Shown piece after piece: positions 1 through 5,258 of a DNA stretch of 6,897 nucleotides. The notes under the pieces were generated by a model, which had not been told where the DNA came from, ran no database searches, and was given only the letters and a program-made list of their open reading frames with translations. Within the stretch, counting starts at the first letter, position 1, and each line of letters starts with the position of its first letter. The DNA is from Methylophaga sp. (GTDB taxonomy: Bacteria > Pseudomonadota > Gammaproteobacteria > Nitrosococcales > Methylophagaceae): assembly GCA_002733335.1 (NCBI GenBank), contig NVVK01000007.1, positions 77,053-83,949 on the forward strand, in the 5' to 3' direction. The position numbers and the translations under genes were made by a program.

Positions 1-171
1 CACTGCCGCCCCTGCAATAATGCCACCTTTATCATTTTCAATCCCATGGCCTACAACAGCACCCACGACTGCGCCTACTGCCGCCCCTATTTTAGTTCTC
101 TGGTTAGGATCATCTGTTGCACAAGCACTTATTAATGTCACCATAGTGGCCATGATCAATAATTTTTTCAT
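1..171 (-). CDS. Glycine-zipper outer-membrane lipoprotein, 3' part cut by window start
   Basis: The first 57 codons of a leftward gene are visible, with no stop before the window edge. The N-terminus is a lipoprotein signal peptide: MKK, a hydrophobic stretch, then the lipobox ISAC with the acylated cysteine at residue 17. The residue after the cysteine is Ala, not Asp, which in enterobacterial Lol sorting points to the outer membrane. Residues 28-57 form a glycine zipper (GAAVGAVVGAVVGHG, then GGIIAGAAV) of the kind found at the N-terminus of YiaD-like OmpA-family lipoproteins and of SlyB/Rcp-type lipoproteins. Which family this is depends on the missing C-terminus: an OmpA peptidoglycan-binding domain would make it YiaD-like. 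The start is well supported by an AAAGGAG site 7 bases upstream. It diverges from moaB. Confidence 0.82.
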   Translation of the reverse strand, partial: MKKLLIMATMVTLISACATDDPNQRTKIGAAVGAVVGAVVGHGIENDKGGIIAGAAV

Positions 172-178
172 TTTAAAA

Positions 179-185
179 CTCCTTT
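179..185 (-). promoter_or_regulatory. Shine-Dalgarno site of the lipoprotein gene
   Basis: On the minus strand this reads AAAGGAG, ending 7 bases before the ATG at 171-169. Near-consensus sequence and spacing fix the start of the lipoprotein. Confidence 0.75.
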
Positions 186-202
186 GTTCGAATGAGGACG
201 AC

Positions 203-208
203 TATACT
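203..208 (+). promoter_or_regulatory. Possible -10 box ahead of moaB
   Basis: TATACT matches five of six bases of the sigma-70 -10 consensus. No good -35 lies 16-18 bases upstream; the nearest TTG-containing hexamer, TTGTTC at 184-189, is only 13 bases away. If used, transcription would begin near 214-216, almost on the ATG at 217, which favours the moaB start at 241. The complementary strand offers TATAGT (206-201) for the lipoprotein gene, so the short divergent region may hold overlapping promoters. This is weak evidence. Confidence 0.25.
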
Positions 209-240
209 AGTCTTTAATGTTCATTAGCGAGATCCACATC

Positions 241-756
241 ATGGAAAAACACTTTATTCCAGTGAATATAGCCCTACTCACTATTTCTGATACACGCACC
301 TTAGAGAACGATACCTCCGGAAAAGTTCTCCGAGAACGAGTATTAGCTGAAAACCATTTGCTAGCCGACCAACAAATTGTCCGTGATGATCGCTACCAAA
401 TTCGTGCCGTAATATCGCAATGGATTGCCAATCCTGATGTTCAAGCTATTATTACAACGGGGGGAACGGGCTTAACAGGTCGTGATGGCACACCCGAAGC
501 GGTCAGCGTATTACTCGATAAAGAAATCAGCGGATTTGGTGAATTATTTCGCCAAATTTCTTATGACGAGATTCGTACATCAACCATTCAGTCTCGTGCC
601 ATTGGTGGTGTAGCAAATGGTACCTTTATTTTCTGTTTACCCGGTTCATCAGGTGCGTGTAAAACAGCATGGGATGCGATTCTAAAAGAGCAATTAGATA
701 ACCGTCATCGTCCCTGCAATTTTGTTGAACTGATGCCTCGGTTATTAGAAAAATGA
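241..756 (+). CDS. moaB: Molybdenum cofactor biosynthesis protein MoaB
   Basis: This 171-aa protein is close to E. coli MoaB (170 aa) along its whole length. It shares FIP near the N-terminus, the DDTSG-like segment (here NDTSG, 23-27), RY-IRA (51-56), the GGTGLT molybdopterin-binding loop (74-79), GFGE-FR (98-104), TSTIQSRA (113-120), GVAN (123-126), PGSSGAC (134-140) and RPCNF near the end. Asp82 in GRDGTP matches the Asp that MogA/MoaB proteins need for molybdopterin adenylylation. MoaB/MogA family proteins are cytosolic trimers or hexamers that adenylate molybdopterin before metal insertion. In E. coli MogA does this job and the role of MoaB is unclear, whereas some archaea use MoaB itself. 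I chose the ATG at 241 over the in-frame ATG at 217 because it gives the normal length and family N-terminus. Its stop overlaps the next gene by ATGA. Confidence 0.93.
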   Translation: MEKHFIPVNIALLTISDTRTLENDTSGKVLRERVLAENHLLADQQIVRDDRYQIRAVISQWIANPDVQAIITTGGTGLTGRDGTPEAVSVLLDKEISGFGELFRQISYDEIRTSTIQSRAIGGVANGTFIFCLPGSSGACKTAWDAILKEQLDNRHRPCNFVELMPRLLEK

Positions 757-989
757 CCACCATTATCTTATTCACCACTGCGGGATGTCATTTATGTGAT
801 CAAGCAGAAGTTATTTTAAATTCGATGAATGTACAGATAGATAAAGTTGAAATCGGTGATGATGATGATCTTGTCGCTCGCTATGGAGTGCATATTCCGG
901 TATTAAAATTTACTGATGACAGTGAGCTTAATTGGCCATTTGAACAACACAATATAATTGCTAGAACTCAACAATTACCCAGACAATGA
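753..989 (+). CDS. Glutaredoxin-like thiol protein (DUF836 type)
   Basis: This 78-aa protein has a thioredoxin fold reduced to its core. A beta strand (TIILFT) runs into the redox motif Cys12-His-Leu-Cys15, followed by a helix. The Ile48-Pro49 pair supplies the cis-proline beside the active site, and ELNWPF (58-63) follows, which is typical of the glutaredoxin-like DUF836 family. Such proteins are presumed cytosolic dithiol oxidoreductases; their partners are mostly unknown. There is no signal peptide. Four consecutive Asp (36-39) lie in a loop. The start codon overlaps the moaB stop as ATGA and no strong Shine-Dalgarno is visible, so translation is probably coupled to moaB. A thiol role in cofactor synthesis or molybdoenzyme maturation is possible but rests only on position. 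Confidence 0.85.
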   Translation: MTTIILFTTAGCHLCDQAEVILNSMNVQIDKVEIGDDDDLVARYGVHIPVLKFTDDSELNWPFEQHNIIARTQQLPRQ

Positions 990-1014
990 AACTTTAAGCT
1001 GAAAAAGGCGTCGA

Positions 1015-1034
1015 TTTATTTATAAGCAAATAAA
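1015..1034 (+). repeat. AU-only inverted repeat touching the hydrolase ribosome site
   Basis: TTTATTT (1015-1021) and AAATAAA (1028-1034) are perfect reverse complements separated by six bases. The right arm includes the three A bases of the AAAGGAG Shine-Dalgarno. In RNA this would be a weak 7-bp A-U hairpin beside the ribosome site. There is no T tract after it, so it is not an intrinsic terminator. The TATAAG inside (1021-1026) also resembles a -10 box but lacks a partner -35. Confidence 0.4.
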
Positions 1035-1038
1035 GGAG
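1032..1038 (+). promoter_or_regulatory. Shine-Dalgarno site of the alpha/beta hydrolase
   Basis: AAAGGAG ends four bases before the ATG at 1043. The match is strong, the spacing slightly short. It fixes the start that gives the protein its signal peptide. Confidence 0.7.
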
Positions 1039-1042
1039 ATTT

Positions 1043-1933
1043 ATGCGTTCAATTCTCTATCTCATCTTATTTATCTGTATATTTCAAGCGCTTGCTCATG
1101 CAGAAGATATGCCACCACTGCCAGGCAATCGCTATGATATTGGCGGTTATAGCTTACATCTAAATTGTGCTGGCGAAGGTAAGCCCACCATTATTATGGA
1201 TGTGGGCTTAGGCGATGATTCATCCGATTGGAAATTATTATTTGAACAGTCTGCTGAAATAAGCCGCACCTGTGTTTATGACCGTCCGGGTTATGGCTGG
1301 AGCGATTACGGCCCACGACCTCGCACCAGCAGACGCATTGCTGTGGAACTCAGAACACTGCTAAGGCAAGCCGATATTAATCCGCCTTATATTCTCGTCG
1401 GCCACTCTTTCGGTGGTTTTAATTTACGCCTATTTGCCTCATTTTTCCCTGAAACAGTTGAAGGTATGATTTTAATTGATGCCTCGCATGAGCTTCAATA
1501 CGAACGTTTAAATATTAAATTACCTCGTCCATACAAACAACAACGCGACATTATCATTAACACTCCCCCTGCTACTAAGCTACTGCCAGATGATAAACCG
1601 CAAATACTTCGTGATCATGCCTATCGTGCGGCTAGCCAAGAAATTGCAGGCTTATACCAAAGCGCTCGCCAAGTTCAACTTAACGGCAGTATTCCCACCG
1701 TACCTTTAATAGTAATTAGCCGAGGCATGCCTGAATGGGAAGGTAATGAGAAACTACGCCAACGTGAAAAAATATGGATTGAATTACAGCAAGATCTCAC
1801 CCGTTTATCGCCTTATAGCCAACATCTATTTGCCAACCAAAGTGGTCACGATATTCCACATGATCAACCTGAAATTATTCTCGATGCCATTTCAGATGTG
1901 ATTGCACAGGCAAAGCTTGCCGAAGCACCGTAA
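1043..1933 (+). CDS. Exported alpha/beta-hydrolase
   Basis: This 296-aa protein begins with a Sec signal peptide: Arg2, a hydrophobic core at 4-17, and a likely cleavage after AHA (18-20), so the mature enzyme should be periplasmic or secreted. The mature part is an alpha/beta-hydrolase fold. The nucleophile elbow is GHSFG with Ser122, a likely acid is Asp146 after the next strand (ILIDAS), and the catalytic His is His269 in SGHDIP. GLGD (55-58) probably forms the oxyanion-hole loop. Cys42 and Cys77 (NCAG, TCVYDRPGYG) are the only cysteines in the mature chain and could form a disulfide, consistent with export. Similar proteins are annotated only as alpha/beta-hydrolases. The substrate cannot be read from sequence; esters, lactones or lipids are all possible. 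It has its own ribosome site 53 bases after the glutaredoxin-like gene and may share its transcript. Confidence 0.85.
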   Translation: MRSILYLILFICIFQALAHAEDMPPLPGNRYDIGGYSLHLNCAGEGKPTIIMDVGLGDDSSDWKLLFEQSAEISRTCVYDRPGYGWSDYGPRPRTSRRIAVELRTLLRQADINPPYILVGHSFGGFNLRLFASFFPETVEGMILIDASHELQYERLNIKLPRPYKQQRDIIINTPPATKLLPDDKPQILRDHAYRAASQEIAGLYQSARQVQLNGSIPTVPLIVISRGMPEWEGNEKLRQREKIWIELQQDLTRLSPYSQHLFANQSGHDIPHDQPEIILDAISDVIAQAKLAEAP

Positions 1934-1941
1934 AAAACCGC

Positions 1942-1947
1942 TATACT
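1942..1947 (+). promoter_or_regulatory. Possible -10 box for rnd
   Basis: TATACT matches five of six -10 bases. The best upstream partner is TTGCCG at 1917-1922 (four of six), but the 19-base spacing is long. Transcription would start near 1954 and leave a leader of roughly 27 bases. The 47-base gap after the hydrolase makes an rnd promoter plausible, not proven. Confidence 0.35.
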
Positions 1948-1967
1948 GTAGCTTTTCCCACACAGTA
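1944..1967 (+). repeat. Inverted repeat TACTGT-N12-ACAGTA upstream of rnd
   Basis: TACTGT (1944-1949) and ACAGTA (1962-1967) are perfect reverse complements separated by 12 bases, overlapping the possible -10 box. The arms equal the half-sites of the gammaproteobacterial LexA box, but that box needs 8 bases between CTGT and ACAG and here there are 12. It may be an operator for another dimeric regulator, a hairpin in read-through RNA, or chance. Confidence 0.35.
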
Positions 1968-1980
1968 AACAGTTCTCAAA

Positions 1981-3126
1981 ATGACAGTTCAATATATTGA
2001 TACCGAAGTAGACCTTGCCACTTTTTGCCAACAGATAGCTGGCAGTCCTTGGATAACGGTTGATACAGAATTCTTACGTGAAAAAACATATTACCCGCAA
2101 TTATGTTTAATTCAGGTTGCTAATGAAAACCAGATTGCCTGCATAGACCCCTTAGCAATAACAAATTTAGCCCCGCTTCTAGACATTATCTATAATCCTG
2201 AAATAACCATTGTTTTTCATGCGGCACGTCAAGATCTTGAATTATTCTATATGCTTCGAGATGACTTACCAAGCAATGTATTTGATACACAAATAGCCGC
2301 CACTGTATTAGGATATGGCGAACAAATTGGCTATGGAAACTTAGTCAAACAATGCCTAAATGTCGATCTCGATAAAGCCCATTCACGTACAGATTGGACA
2401 AAAAGACCGCTTGATCCGGCCCAAATTACCTATGCCGCTGATGATGTGCGTTATTTGCGTGATGTCTATAAAATACTGTCACAACAATTAGCAGATAAAA
2501 AACGCACACACTGGTTAGATGATGACTTTTCAATCTTAACAAATGTGGACACTTACAAACCGAATCCCGAAAATATTTGGCGAAAAGTGAAAGGTTTTGG
2601 CCGCTTAAAAGGGGTTCAACTGGCTATTTTAAAAAACGTAGCTGCATGGCGTGAACAACGAGCTATTCACTCTAACCGCCCTCGCCGCTGGATCTTAAAA
2701 GATGACGTGTTACTAGATCTTGCCAAGCTTGCCCCTGAATCAGTCGATAAATTCAGCATGATCCGAGGTCTAGAAAGCAATACGATTAAACGTTATGGTG
2801 AAGCATTATTAGCAGAAATAAAACAGGCTAAATCACTAGATAAAGACCAATGGCCTGTGTTGAAAAAGACACAGCCTTTATCACAACAGCAAAATGCGAT
2901 TGCCGATGCCTTAATGGCGTTGGTAAGAAAGTTCTGTGATGAACACGCTATTTCCCCAGTCGCAGTTGTCTCACGAAAAGAGGTTGAGCGCATGGTCAGT
3001 GGCGAGACAGATTTGCCGATATTACAAGGTTGGCGCAATGAAATAGTGGGCCTCCACTTAAAAGGTTTTTTAGATGGTAAACTGTCAATATCTGCTAACG
3101 CATCTCAATTAAGCATCAAAGAATAA
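1981..3126 (+). CDS. rnd: Ribonuclease D
   Basis: This 381-aa protein is a full-length RNase D (E. coli enzyme about 375 aa), a cytosolic 3'-to-5' exoribonuclease that trims tRNA precursors and other structured RNA. The DEDDy exonuclease domain occupies about residues 1-170. Asp28 and Glu30 are in VDTEF (Exo I), Asp85 in ARQDLE (Exo II), and Tyr151 and Asp155 in YAADD (Exo III); these positions are those of the E. coli enzyme. An HRDC domain follows at about 211-284 (QLAILKNVAAWRE onward), and a second, more diverged HRDC-like domain at about 302-370. Translation starts at an ATG with no clear Shine-Dalgarno; E. coli rnd starts at UUG and is translated poorly without an upstream U tract, and only a short UUUU is present here. 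The kinase start lies 10 bases after its stop, suggesting one transcript. Confidence 0.96.
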   Translation: MTVQYIDTEVDLATFCQQIAGSPWITVDTEFLREKTYYPQLCLIQVANENQIACIDPLAITNLAPLLDIIYNPEITIVFHAARQDLELFYMLRDDLPSNVFDTQIAATVLGYGEQIGYGNLVKQCLNVDLDKAHSRTDWTKRPLDPAQITYAADDVRYLRDVYKILSQQLADKKRTHWLDDDFSILTNVDTYKPNPENIWRKVKGFGRLKGVQLAILKNVAAWREQRAIHSNRPRRWILKDDVLLDLAKLAPESVDKFSMIRGLESNTIKRYGEALLAEIKQAKSLDKDQWPVLKKTQPLSQQQNAIADALMALVRKFCDEHAISPVAVVSRKEVERMVSGETDLPILQGWRNEIVGLHLKGFLDGKLSISANASQLSIKE

Positions 3127-3129
3127 GGA
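3125..3129 (+). promoter_or_regulatory. Shine-Dalgarno site of the PfkB kinase
   Basis: AAGGA overlaps the rnd TAA stop (3124-3126) and lies seven bases before the ATG at 3137. This fits translation of both genes from one mRNA. Confidence 0.65.
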
Positions 3130-3136
3130 TAAAACT

Positions 3137-4069
3137 ATGTCAGCACTCATTTGTGGGTCATTCGCCTTCGACACCATTATGGTGTTCCCTGACCAATTCA
3201 AAAACCACATTCTACCCGACAAAGTACACATGCTAAATGTATCCTTTTTTGTGCCGGAAATGCGTCGTGAATTTGGAGGTTGTGCAGGAAATATTGCTTA
3301 TAATTTAAAATTATTGGGTGATGAACCCGTTGCAATGGGCACAGTAGGAATAGACTTTGCACCTTATGCTGAATGGATGGATAAACAAGGCATCAGTCGC
3401 CAACATGTACATGAAAAAGAGGGCAGCTACACTGCTCAAGCCTTCATTACCACCGATATAGATGACAACCAAATCACCGCATTTCACCCCGGTGCAATGA
3501 GCTTGGCACATGAAACCCCTATCAGTGATGCCAAAGATATTAGTTTAGCTATCGTCTCACCTGATGGTCGTGACGGCATGATTCAACATGCACAGCAACT
3601 ACATGAAGCAGGCATCGCCTTTATCTTCGATCCCGGTCAAGGCCTACCTATGTTTGACGGTGATGATTTATTAAACTTCGCCAAACAAGCGACTTATATC
3701 ACCCTAAATGATTATGAAGCCCAATTATTCCAAGATCGCACCGGCTTGTCACCTAATGAAATAGCCGAATATGTAGATGCGCTCATCATCACCCGAGGCA
3801 GTGAAGGTTCATACATTTACACAAAGGGTGAGCGTTTAGATATCCCCAGTGCAAAAGTAGATAAACTAGCCGATCCAACCGGCTGTGGCGATGCCTATCG
3901 TGCCGGATTATTGCACGGCATCATGCATGGTAAAGATTGGGAAACAACAGGACGAATCGCTTCACTTTTAGGTGCCATTAAAATCGAACAGCATGGAACA
4001 CAAAATCATACGTTTACCATGGATGAGTTTGCTGAACGTTTTGAACAGAGTTTTGGGCGGTCACTATAA
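3137..4069 (+). CDS. PfkB-family nucleoside/sugar kinase, adenosine-kinase-like
   Basis: This 310-aa protein is a cytosolic ribokinase-fold kinase that transfers the gamma-phosphate of ATP to a hydroxymethyl group. The first PfkB signature is FGGCAGNIAYNL (46-57), where the Gly pair and Asn52 contact the substrate. LNDYEAQLF (190-198) carries the NxxE magnesium motif (Asn191, Glu194). TRGSEG (219-224) and DPTGCGDAYRAG (246-257) are the ATP and anion-hole motifs, with catalytic base Asp252. The DPTGCGDAYR form and the YITLNDYE segment are what I associate with bacterial proteins annotated as adenosine kinases, so adenosine to AMP is the best guess. Other nucleosides or a sugar cannot be excluded without the lid residues being compared. 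It follows rnd closely, and kinase salvage of nucleosides would complement RNA breakdown. It is the last gene before the AT-rich cassette. Confidence 0.88.
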   Translation: MSALICGSFAFDTIMVFPDQFKNHILPDKVHMLNVSFFVPEMRREFGGCAGNIAYNLKLLGDEPVAMGTVGIDFAPYAEWMDKQGISRQHVHEKEGSYTAQAFITTDIDDNQITAFHPGAMSLAHETPISDAKDISLAIVSPDGRDGMIQHAQQLHEAGIAFIFDPGQGLPMFDGDDLLNFAKQATYITLNDYEAQLFQDRTGLSPNEIAEYVDALIITRGSEGSYIYTKGERLDIPSAKVDKLADPTGCGDAYRAGLLHGIMHGKDWETTGRIASLLGAIKIEQHGTQNHTFTMDEFAERFEQSFGRSL

Positions 4070-4147
4070 ATGAATTTCATTTAATACTAGTAACTGTGGA
4101 ATAATATCCATTTGAATTTTAATACAATAAATTAATATTAAAAACCT
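4070..4147 (+). promoter_or_regulatory. AT-rich gap with promoter-like boxes and short palindromes ahead of the cassette
   Basis: This 78-base gap is strongly AT-rich and has no terminator hairpin. Possible promoter elements are TTGAAT (4112-4117) as -35 with TATTAA (4136-4141) 18 bases on, or TACAAT (4123-4128) as a -10 without a good -35. The first would start transcription at about the ATG itself, and no Shine-Dalgarno precedes the ATG at 4148, so a leaderless mRNA is possible. Three small palindromes are present: TACTAGTA (4085-4092), TGGA-N6-TCCA (4097-4110) and TTAATATTAA (4132-4141). Any could be an operator, but AT-rich DNA produces such patterns by chance. Confidence 0.35.
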
Positions 4148-5257
4148 ATGTCCCAACTAGAAACTATCACAATTGAAGGATTTAAAAGTATAAGCTCTAT
4201 CAAGGAGCTTAAACTTAATGCTATTAACATAGTGATTGGCCCCAATGGTTCTGGTAAGTCTAACTTTATTGGCGTATTTTCTTTTCTTCATGCAATTCGG
4301 GCAGGTAATCTTCAAGATTATATAATCAAAGGAGGTGGGGCAAATAAAATCCTTCACTTCGGAGAAAAAACAACCCCACAGCTTCATATAAAAATCAGCT
4401 TTAATAATAAGAGTAATGAGTACTCAATAAAATTAGAACCAACAGAAGCAGACGAACTTATCCCTACACAAGAAGTTGCATATTTCTGGAACAAAGAGTA
4501 TCGACAACCACTAGGACACTCGGTGGCAAGAGATGGTAAAGAAGCAGGAATTAGTAATAAACAAACCTCAGATCATATTATCTCTTATGTGAAAGAACAC
4601 CTTACTAAATGGCGTGCTTACCATTTTCATGATACAAGCTCATCATCTCCAATGAAGAAAACCGTTGATATTAACGATAATCAATTCTTACGCTCTGACG
4701 GCTCCAATATTGCTAGTTTTTTATATTATCTTCAAGAAAAACATGAAACATCATACGACCTTATCAAGCGTACAATTCAGCGTGTAGCCCCTTTTTTTGA
4801 AGATTTCCGTCTTGCACCACAACAATTAAATGCAGAAAAAATCCGATTAGAATGGAAACATAAAGGTTCAGATGATTATTTTGATGCATCTTCTTTATCA
4901 GATGGCACCTTAAGATTTATTGCGCTAACAACACTATTTCTACAACCGGATGCATACAAACCATCCGTAATTCTTGTTGACGAACCTGAATTAGGTTTGC
5001 ACCCATATGCAATTACTCTACTTGCATCGCTTATAAAACAAGCATCAATAAATACTCAGGTCATTATTTCTACTCAGTCACCATTACTTTTAGATCATTT
5101 CAATCCTGAAGATATTCTAATCGCTGACCGTCAAAATGGTGGAACAGTTCTGTCAAGACTTGAATCATCTAAAAAATTAGATTTATGGCTAGAAGAATAC
5201 GGTTTAGGTCAACTCTGGGAAAAAAATGAGTTTGGAGGTCGGCCTCAAGCCGAATAA
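4148..5257 (+). CDS. RecF/OLD-type ABC ATPase (AAA_21), partner of DUF4276 protein
   Basis: This 369-aa protein is a single-chain SMC/RecF-like ATPase. The N-terminus (LETITIEGFKSI) is the usual opening of this class. Walker A is GPNGSGKS (31-38), the ABC signature is LSDGTLR (250-256), and Walker B is VILVDEP with Asp278 and catalytic Glu279, followed by the D-loop region ELGLHP (281-286). The switch position after the next strand reads STQSP, with Gln310 where many relatives have His. No Zn-hook or long coiled coil is present; the insert at about 85-245 probably makes a short arm. The C-terminus YGLGQLWEKNEFGGRP is one I associate with ATPases paired with DUF4276. No TOPRIM domain is fused, unlike in OLD or GajA. 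The next gene supplies a TOPRIM-like protein, so the two probably act together as a sensor ATPase with an effector. Defence against phage is the likely role, inferred from architecture. Confidence 0.88.
   Translation: MSQLETITIEGFKSISSIKELKLNAINIVIGPNGSGKSNFIGVFSFLHAIRAGNLQDYIIKGGGANKILHFGEKTTPQLHIKISFNNKSNEYSIKLEPTEADELIPTQEVAYFWNKEYRQPLGHSVARDGKEAGISNKQTSDHIISYVKEHLTKWRAYHFHDTSSSSPMKKTVDINDNQFLRSDGSNIASFLYYLQEKHETSYDLIKRTIQRVAPFFEDFRLAPQQLNAEKIRLEWKHKGSDDYFDASSLSDGTLRFIALTTLFLQPDAYKPSVILVDEPELGLHPYAITLLASLIKQASINTQVIISTQSPLLLDHFNPEDILIADRQNGGTVLSRLESSKKLDLWLEEYGLGQLWEKNEFGGRPQAE
5234..5253 (+). promoter_or_regulatory. Shine-Dalgarno plus spacer hairpin controlling the DUF4276 start
   Basis: GGAGG (5234-5238) lies 20 bases before the ATG at 5259, too far for normal initiation. 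Directly after it, TCGGC (5239-5243) and GCCGA (5249-5253) form a perfect 5-bp stem (four G-C pairs, one A-U) around the loop CTCAA. Folding would leave only five unpaired bases between GGAGG and the ATG. All of this lies within the last codons and stop region of the ATPase, and GGAGG is encoded by its GGR codons. Phage T4 genes 25 and 38 are precedents for hairpins that shorten Shine-Dalgarno spacing. Confidence 0.6.
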
Positions 5258-5258
5258 A

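Noticed and set aside
2..88. Direct repeat of ACTGCCGCCCCT at 2-13 and 77-88
   Set aside because: Both copies encode the GAAV unit of the glycine zipper, so the repeat is explained by the protein sequence.
20..217. Open frame on the plus strand opposite the lipoprotein gene
   Set aside because: It is antisense to the lipoprotein signal peptide and glycine zipper, which have a proper ribosome site, and its own translation resembles no protein family.
217..240. Upstream ATG at 217 as the moaB start
   Set aside because: It adds eight residues absent from the E. coli protein, has no Shine-Dalgarno at useful distance, and sits almost on the likely transcript start.
1944..1967. A true LexA (SOS) box upstream of rnd
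   Set aside because: The half-sites match, but the spacing is 12 instead of 8 bases, which places them on different faces of the helix for LexA.
2793..3038. Minus-strand open frame inside rnd
   Set aside because: It is antisense to the RNase D C-terminal domain with no family resemblance. The same applies to the minus-strand frames at 3311-3511 and 4157-4387.
5226..5258. ATG at 5226 as the DUF4276 start
   Set aside because: It adds 11 residues ahead of the family N-terminus. A weak GGGA is five bases upstream, so it is not impossible, but the start at 5259 with hairpin-assisted GGAGG fits better.
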